64,000 bases of DNA from Desulfurivibrio sp044068515 (GTDB taxonomy: Bacteria > Desulfobacterota > Desulfobulbia > Desulfobulbales > Desulfurivibrionaceae). Positions 59,348-64,000 of the stretch are shown here, piece after piece. The notes under the pieces were generated by a model that saw only the letters and a list, made by a program, of their open reading frames with translations, was not told the DNA's origin and searched no databases. Position 1 is the stretch's first letter, and every line of letters starts with the position of its first letter. The DNA is taken from positions 1 to 64,000 of the forward strand of contig NZ_JBIPKI010000005.1 in assembly GCF_044068515.1 (NCBI RefSeq). The letters run 5' to 3'. A program made the position numbers and the translations under genes.

Positions 59348-61900
59348 ATGTCGACGATGGATTTTGATTATCTGCTCTCCCAGGTCGCCCGGCCCGGTCG
59401 TTATTGCGGCAATGAGTTCAACGCGACCCGCAAGGACTGGCAGGGCGCCCGTCTCCGCCTGGCCCTGGCTTTTCCCGACCTTTATGAGATCGGGATGTCC
59501 CACCAGGGCTTGCAGATCCTCTATCATCTGGTCAACCAGCGGCCGGAGTGGCTGGCGGAAAGGGTCTACGCGCCGGATCTCGACCTGGAGGAAGCACTGC
59601 GCCGGCACGGGCTGCCCCTTTTCTCCCTGGAGTCGCGGCGTCCCCTGGACCAGTTCGATGTCCTTGGCATCAGTCTGCCTTACGAGCTCTGTTACAGCAA
59701 TATCCTCACCATTCTAGATCTGGCCGGCCTGCCCCTGCGGGCTGAAAACCGCACCGAAAGCCATCCTTTAGTCATCGGCGGCGGTCCCTGCGCCTTTCAT
59801 CCCGAACCGGTGGCCGACTTTTTTGATGCCATTCTGCTGGGCGACGGCGAGGAAGCCCTGCCGGAAATGCTGACTGTAATCCAGCGGGGCAAGGAAGCGG
59901 GATCTGCCCGCCAGCAGGTGCTGGCCGAGTTGGCCGCCGTCGAGGGGGTTTATATTCCCGCCTTTTTTGCCCCCCGTTATGACGAGGCCGGCAACCTGCT
60001 GGCAACCGAGCCTCTGCGGCCCGACTTGCCGCCGGTGCGCCGGCGGGTGCTGGCGGACCTCAACCAGGCCCCGCTTGCCGCTCCTCCCCTGGTTCCGGCC
60101 ACCCGGATCGTCCATGATCGCCTGGGGGTGGAAATTGCCCGCGGCTGTACCCGGGGCTGCCGTTTCTGCCAGGCCGGCATCATCTACCGGCCGGTGCGGG
60201 AACGGGACCCTCAGCAAGTAATGGACGAGATTCTCGCCAAAATCGACCAGACCGGTTTCGAAGAGGTGGCCCTGCTCTCGTTGAGTACCGGCGATTACGG
60301 CTGCATCAATGAACTGCTGGTCGGCCTGATGGACGCCCTGGCCGAGCGGCGGGTCTCGGTTTCCCTGCCCTCGATGCGGGTGGGAACCCTGACCCCGGCC
60401 ATGATGGAGCAGATCCGCCGGGTGCGCAAGACCGGCTTCACCCTGGCCCCGGAGGCGGGCAGCGACCGGTTGCGCCGGGTGATCAACAAGGGCATCAGCG
60501 AGGAAGACCTGCTGGCGGCCGGGCGCAGTGCCTTTGCCCTGGGCTGGAAGCTGATCAAGCTCTACTTCATGTTCGGACTGCCCAGCGAAACCGATGAGGA
60601 TCTGGCCGCCATCCCCGAACTGGCTGCCAAAGTGCTGCGGACCGGGCCCGGGGGGCGCTGCCAGGTCACGGTGAGCAGCGCGATTTTTGTCCCCAAGCCC
60701 CATACCCCCTTTGAACGGGAGCCTCAACTGACGGTGGCGGAGGGCTTTGCCCGGATCGACATGCTCAAAAGTCGGCTGCGGAACAAGAGTTTCAAGCTCA
60801 AATGGCATGATCCCCGCCAGAGTTTTCTCGAGGGGGTTTTCTGCCGGGGCGATCGCCGCCTGGCCGATCTGGTGGAAAAGGCCTGGCGCGATGGGGCCCG
60901 GCTCGATGCCTGGTCCGATCACTTCAAGCTCGAACGCTGGCAGGAGGCAGCCGCCGCCCTGGGGCTTGACCTGGAAGGGTATCTCCGCCGCCGTTCACCC
61001 GCCGAGGCCCTGCCCTGGGACCACCTTGACGTCGGGGTCGACCGGGCTTTTCTGGCCACCGAGCTGCAGAAGGCCCTGGCCGAGGATTATACTCCCGATT
61101 GCCGGGTCCATGGCTGCAGCAAGTGCGGCCTTTGCGATTTTAAACGGATCAAGCCCGTGGTTTTCAAGGCCCCGATCAACCCGGAACAACCGGGGCAGCA
61201 GCCGCCAGACGGCGCTGAACCGGCCGCCACTCCCGGGCGGCCCTTGCCGGCGGTGGGCTATCGGCTCTTTTATGCCCGCCGGGCCGAGGCCCGCTTCCTG
61301 GGGCACCTGGAGATCCTGCAGGTCTTTTTTCGGGCCTTTCGCCGGGCGGGCTGGCCGTTGGCCTTCAGCCTGGGGTTCAATCCGGTGCCCAAGGTTTCCT
61401 TCGGACCGGCTCTGCCCCTGGGGACCGAAAGCCTGGCTGAATTTCTCTGGTTGGAGCTTACCCGGCCTCTGGCTGATCATGAACAGGCCCGGGCGGAGCT
61501 TAACCGGCAGTTGCCGGCCGGACTGGAGGTCATTTCGCTGCAGCCCGGCGGCCGCCGGCAGCCGGATCGACTCCTCAGCGCTTACCGGATAACGGTGCCG
61601 CGAGAAATTGATCCCCAATTACCGGCCCGCTTGCTTGCGGCCGCAGAATTTGTTATGACTGTGCGCCGGAAAGGGGTTGAGCGAACCCTGGATATCAGGC
61701 CCGCGGTCCATGATATGGTCGTCCGCGCGCCCGGGGAACTGGAACTGGTTCTGGTTCAGGAGGCCGGCCGGCCTACGGTCAAGCCCCTGGAGGCGGCGGC
61801 GGCCGTCTGCGGGCTGGGCCAGGATGATCTGGCCGCCGCCCGGGTGCTGAAGATCTGGAGCCGGGACGAGGCCCAAACGCCAGGCAGTACCCCAGCTTAG
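59348..61900 (+). CDS. Radical SAM protein fused to DUF2344 (TIGR03960/TIGR03936 type)
   Basis: An 850-residue protein. N-terminal part has a B12-binding-like domain, then the radical SAM motif ARGCTRGCRFCQAG (CX3CX2C, about residue 270). CRVHGCSKCGLCDF near residue 590 is a second Cys set. The last ~230 residues are DUF2344 (LFYARRAEARFLGHLEILQVF, GFNPVPKVSFGPALPLG). Found next to rng, rplU, rpmA in many bacteria, as here. Its substrate is unknown; a role in RNA or ribosome modification is suspected from that neighbourhood. Confidence 0.9.
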   Translation: MSTMDFDYLLSQVARPGRYCGNEFNATRKDWQGARLRLALAFPDLYEIGMSHQGLQILYHLVNQRPEWLAERVYAPDLDLEEALRRHGLPLFSLESRRPLDQFDVLGISLPYELCYSNILTILDLAGLPLRAENRTESHPLVIGGGPCAFHPEPVADFFDAILLGDGEEALPEMLTVIQRGKEAGSARQQVLAELAAVEGVYIPAFFAPRYDEAGNLLATEPLRPDLPPVRRRVLADLNQAPLAAPPLVPATRIVHDRLGVEIARGCTRGCRFCQAGIIYRPVRERDPQQVMDEILAKIDQTGFEEVALLSLSTGDYGCINELLVGLMDALAERRVSVSLPSMRVGTLTPAMMEQIRRVRKTGFTLAPEAGSDRLRRVINKGISEEDLLAAGRSAFALGWKLIKLYFMFGLPSETDEDLAAIPELAAKVLRTGPGGRCQVTVSSAIFVPKPHTPFEREPQLTVAEGFARIDMLKSRLRNKSFKLKWHDPRQSFLEGVFCRGDRRLADLVEKAWRDGARLDAWSDHFKLERWQEAAAALGLDLEGYLRRRSPAEALPWDHLDVGVDRAFLATELQKALAEDYTPDCRVHGCSKCGLCDFKRIKPVVFKAPINPEQPGQQPPDGAEPAATPGRPLPAVGYRLFYARRAEARFLGHLEILQVFFRAFRRAGWPLAFSLGFNPVPKVSFGPALPLGTESLAEFLWLELTRPLADHEQARAELNRQLPAGLEVISLQPGGRRQPDRLLSAYRITVPREIDPQLPARLLAAAEFVMTVRRKGVERTLDIRPAVHDMVVRAPGELELVLVQEAGRPTVKPLEAAAAVCGLGQDDLAAARVLKIWSRDEAQTPGSTPA

Positions 61901-62062
61901 GGACGGTATGGGCAAGAAGCCCCCCGGCAGCTCCTGGCGGCGGGTGCCGGTTGCCATCCGCCCGCCGCCGGACCGCGGGACTCTGGTCTCAATAACAATT
62001 ATTGCTAGAACTGGCGGGCCCGGCGTTGCGGGGCGGCCGCCATTAACCGGGGAGTTAAGCCT

Positions 62063-63598
62063 TTGTCCACCGAACTGCTGATCAACTCCACCCCTTATGA
62101 AATTCGGATCGCCTTGCTGGAGCATGGCAATCTTGCCGAGTTTTACTTGGAACATCCCACCGAAAAGGGCCTGGTGGGCAACATCTACCGAGGGCGGGTG
62201 GTGCGGGTGCTGCCCGGGATGCAGGCAGCCTTCGTCGATATCGGCCTGGAGCGGACCGGTTTTCTCTACGTGGATGATGTCCTGGTCTCTTCGGGTGAGT
62301 TGGAAAAACGGCTGGCCCGCTGCGAACGCGGCGACGGCACCGGGGGCTCCACCTGCTGCGGCGATGAAACCGATACCCTTTCCCGGCGGATGCCGGGTCA
62401 GAATATCGACGACTTGCTGACCGAGGGGCAGGACATTCTGGTCCAGGTCTGCAAGGAGCCCCTGGGCACCAAAGGCGCCCGCTTGACCTGTAATGTCACC
62501 TTGCCTTGCCGCAACCTGGTTTTTATGCCGATGACCGATCATATCGGGATCTCGCGCAAAATCGAGGACGAAGAAGTGCGTCAGGTCTTGCGCCGGAAAA
62601 TCGAAACCCTGCGACCTACCGGTACCGGCTTTATTGTCCGCACTGTGGCTGAAATGGCCGCCACCGATGACCTGGAAGCGGACATGGAATTTCTGCTTCA
62701 CGCCTGGGAGGAGATCCAGGACCGGGTCAGCGGCGCCGCGGTGCCGAGTCTGATCTATGAGGATCTCGATATCATCCTGCGGGTGGTCCGCGATGTCTTT
62801 TCCCCCGATGTTGACCAGGTGGTGGTGGACGATCCCGAGACCTATCAGCGGGTACTCAATTTCGTGGAAACTTTCGCGCCCCGCCTCCAGGGCCGGGTCT
62901 GTCTCGATGAAGGGGACCCCCCCCTTTTCGAGGCCTTCGGAGTCGACCTGGAAGTCAAGCGGGCCCTGGAACGGAAGATCTGGCTCCGTTGCGGAGGTTA
63001 TATCGTGATCGAGCCCACCGAGGCCCTGACCGTCATCGATGTCAATACCGGGCGTTATGTGGGCAAGAGCGGTCTCGAGGAAACGATTTTCAAGACCAAC
63101 ATGGAAGCGGCCAAGGAGATTGCCTACCAACTCCGCCTGCGCAATATCGGGGGGATCATCATCGTCGATTTCATCGACATGGAGGATGAGGCGCACCGGG
63201 AGGCGGTTTTCACCGCTCTTAAGGAGGCTTCCAAGAAAGACAAGAGCCGGCTCAATATCCTGCGGGTTTCGGAATTCGGCCTGGTCCAGATGACCCGCAA
63301 GCGGAATCGCGAGGATCTCGAGCATCTGATGTGCGAGCCCTGCGAGTGCTGCCACGGCACCGGTGTTCTCCGCTCAAACAGCAGTTTATGCTACGAGATT
63401 TTTCGCCACATCGAACGGGAGGCTTGCCGCAAGGAAGGAAACACGGTAACCGTCCGGGTCCATCCCCGGCTGGCCGAAATGCTGCTGCGCGAGGAGGCCC
63501 ATACGGTCGATTATCTGGAAAAAAAATGTGGCAAGCGGATTCACGTCATGCCCATCAAGGATTCGCATCCCGAGAAATATGAAGTGGCCTGGCAGTAA
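62063..63598 (+). CDS. rng: Ribonuclease G (Rne/Rng family)
   Basis: A 511-residue protein with TTG start and GGGGAG upstream. The S1 domain (VVRVLPGMQAAFVDIGLERTGFLYVDD) carries a longer insert with Cys-rich CERGDGTGG and STCCGDE before LLTEGQDILVQV. DPLGTKGARLT-type sequence (here EPLGTKGARLTCNVTLP), the catalytic Asp pair in VIDVNTGRYVGK and IIIVDFIDME, and the zinc-link MCEPCECCHGTG are present. It trims 16S rRNA and degrades mRNA. Confidence 0.95.
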   Translation: MSTELLINSTPYEIRIALLEHGNLAEFYLEHPTEKGLVGNIYRGRVVRVLPGMQAAFVDIGLERTGFLYVDDVLVSSGELEKRLARCERGDGTGGSTCCGDETDTLSRRMPGQNIDDLLTEGQDILVQVCKEPLGTKGARLTCNVTLPCRNLVFMPMTDHIGISRKIEDEEVRQVLRRKIETLRPTGTGFIVRTVAEMAATDDLEADMEFLLHAWEEIQDRVSGAAVPSLIYEDLDIILRVVRDVFSPDVDQVVVDDPETYQRVLNFVETFAPRLQGRVCLDEGDPPLFEAFGVDLEVKRALERKIWLRCGGYIVIEPTEALTVIDVNTGRYVGKSGLEETIFKTNMEAAKEIAYQLRLRNIGGIIIVDFIDMEDEAHREAVFTALKEASKKDKSRLNILRVSEFGLVQMTRKRNREDLEHLMCEPCECCHGTGVLRSNSSLCYEIFRHIEREACRKEGNTVTVRVHPRLAEMLLREEAHTVDYLEKKCGKRIHVMPIKDSHPEKYEVAWQ

Positions 63599-63601
63599 AG
63601 C

Positions 63602-63630
63602 TTGACAACCGACCAGGGCGGGGCTATAAA
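63602..63630 (+). promoter_or_regulatory. Near-consensus promoter of rplU
   Basis: TTGACA (63602-63607, perfect), 17-base spacer, TATAAA (63625-63630, five of six). It lies just after the rng stop and 66 bases before the rplU ATG. Confidence 0.8.
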
Positions 63631-63645
63631 TATCGGTTTCTTTTC

Positions 63646-63676
63646 AGGGCCGTTCGCTTGGGGCGGACGGCAGGAG
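63646..63676 (+). promoter_or_regulatory. Hairpin in the rplU leader
   Basis: GCCGTTCGC (about 63650-63658) opposes GCGGACGGC (about 63663-63671) with one mismatch, in the short leader between promoter and the GGAGG of rplU. Structured L21 leaders are known in other bacteria; whether this one binds L21 is unproven. Confidence 0.35.
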
Positions 63677-63695
63677 CTGGATTTGGAGGAAGTTT

Positions 63696-64000
63696 ATGTA
63701 CGCAATAATTCGCACCGGCGGCAAACAGTATCAGGTGGCACCCGGCGAACGCCTGCGGGTGGAAAAACTGGCCGGCGAGGTTGGAGATACGGTGGAGTTG
63801 GCGGATGTTCTGCTGGTAGCCGACGGCAGTGAGATCAGGGTCGGCCGGCCGATGGTGGAAGGCGCCAAGGTCACGGCCCGGATCATTGAGCAGGACAAGG
63901 CCAAGAAAGTACTGGTTTTCAAGAAAAAGCGGCGCAAGGGCTACCGTCTCAAAAAGGGCCATCGTCAGCCTTATACGGCGCTTGAAGTCAAAGAAATTCT
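63696..64000 (+). CDS. rplU: 50S ribosomal protein L21 (3' end outside window)
   Basis: The first 101 residues are visible and the frame is open at the window end. MYAIIRTGGKQYQVAPGERL is the invariant bL21 start and KKRRKGYRLKKGHRQPYTAL its conserved tail, so only a few residues are missing. GGAGG precedes the ATG. Confidence 0.97.
   Translation, partial: MYAIIRTGGKQYQVAPGERLRVEKLAGEVGDTVELADVLLVADGSEIRVGRPMVEGAKVTARIIEQDKAKKVLVFKKKRRKGYRLKKGHRQPYTALEVKEI

Noticed and set aside
61619..63355. 578-codon minus-strand frame opposite rng
   Set aside because: RNase G on the plus strand is complete; the antisense frame has no domain.

Overview
The window is high-GC bacterial chromosome, densely packed with genes on both strands. 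I read it as a Desulfobacterota (deltaproteobacterial, Desulfobulbales-like) genome. This is inference from a small siroheme/4Fe-4S assimilatory-type sulfite reductase, a short membrane-anchored diheme cytochrome c, a CooC-type nickel ATPase, an apparent selenoprotein, and the block ffh-rpsP-khpA-rimM-trmD-SPOUT methyltransferase-rplS-rnhB-yraN. No rRNA, tRNA, CRISPR array, prophage or insertion sequence with a transposase was found.

Layout. 1-3.9 kb: tail of an outer-membrane barrel protein, an AmrS-type radical SAM enzyme, a membrane ferric-reductase-like flavoprotein, a four-copy palindromic repeat array and a diheme cytochrome. 4-16.8 kb: a DNA-metabolism region. It has a single-chain archaeo-eukaryotic-type primase in which PriS-like catalytic motifs are followed by a PriL-like four-cysteine domain, a translationally coupled endonuclease-IV-like TIM barrel, PolX, and on the other strand Nfo, SbcC and SbcD. 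Between them lie PfkB, a CBS protein and a YHS-domain protein whose frame crosses an in-frame UGA. 17-31 kb: Nudix-like protein, DEAD-box helicase, arginine decarboxylase, small sulfite reductase, Na/Pi cotransporter, CmoA/CmoB, YhbY, TraB-family membrane protein, histidine kinase and RsmI. 31-38 kb: RlmE, YebC, RuvCAB, PanB and the two subunits of class I fumarase. 38-43.7 kb (minus strand): FtsE, FtsX, EnvC and CtpA, a cell-division and envelope-hydrolysis cluster, preceded by a CooC-like ATPase. 44-64 kb: IleS-LspA, FabD, the ffh-to-yraN translation cluster, PdxA, Tmk, two lipoproteins, a radical SAM-DUF2344 protein, RNase G and the start of rplU.

Three things stand out. (1) The YHS gene at 10226-10681 has UGA where the family has cysteine, with a GGUC-loop hairpin at the spacing of the bacterial SECIS, so it is probably a selenoprotein. 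(2) The primase at 3987-5384 joins PriS and PriL signatures in one bacterial protein and is coupled to a TIM-barrel gene just ahead of PolX. (3) A family of ~105-bp palindromes sits directly after stop codons (after the flavoprotein gene, rsmI, fumA, ctpA and rimM). Their central hairpin is shared, but the outer arms are locus-specific, self-complementary and start at or inside the stop codon of the flanking gene.

Limits: product names come from motif recognition by eye. Promoters and RNA structures were matched by eye and not computed.
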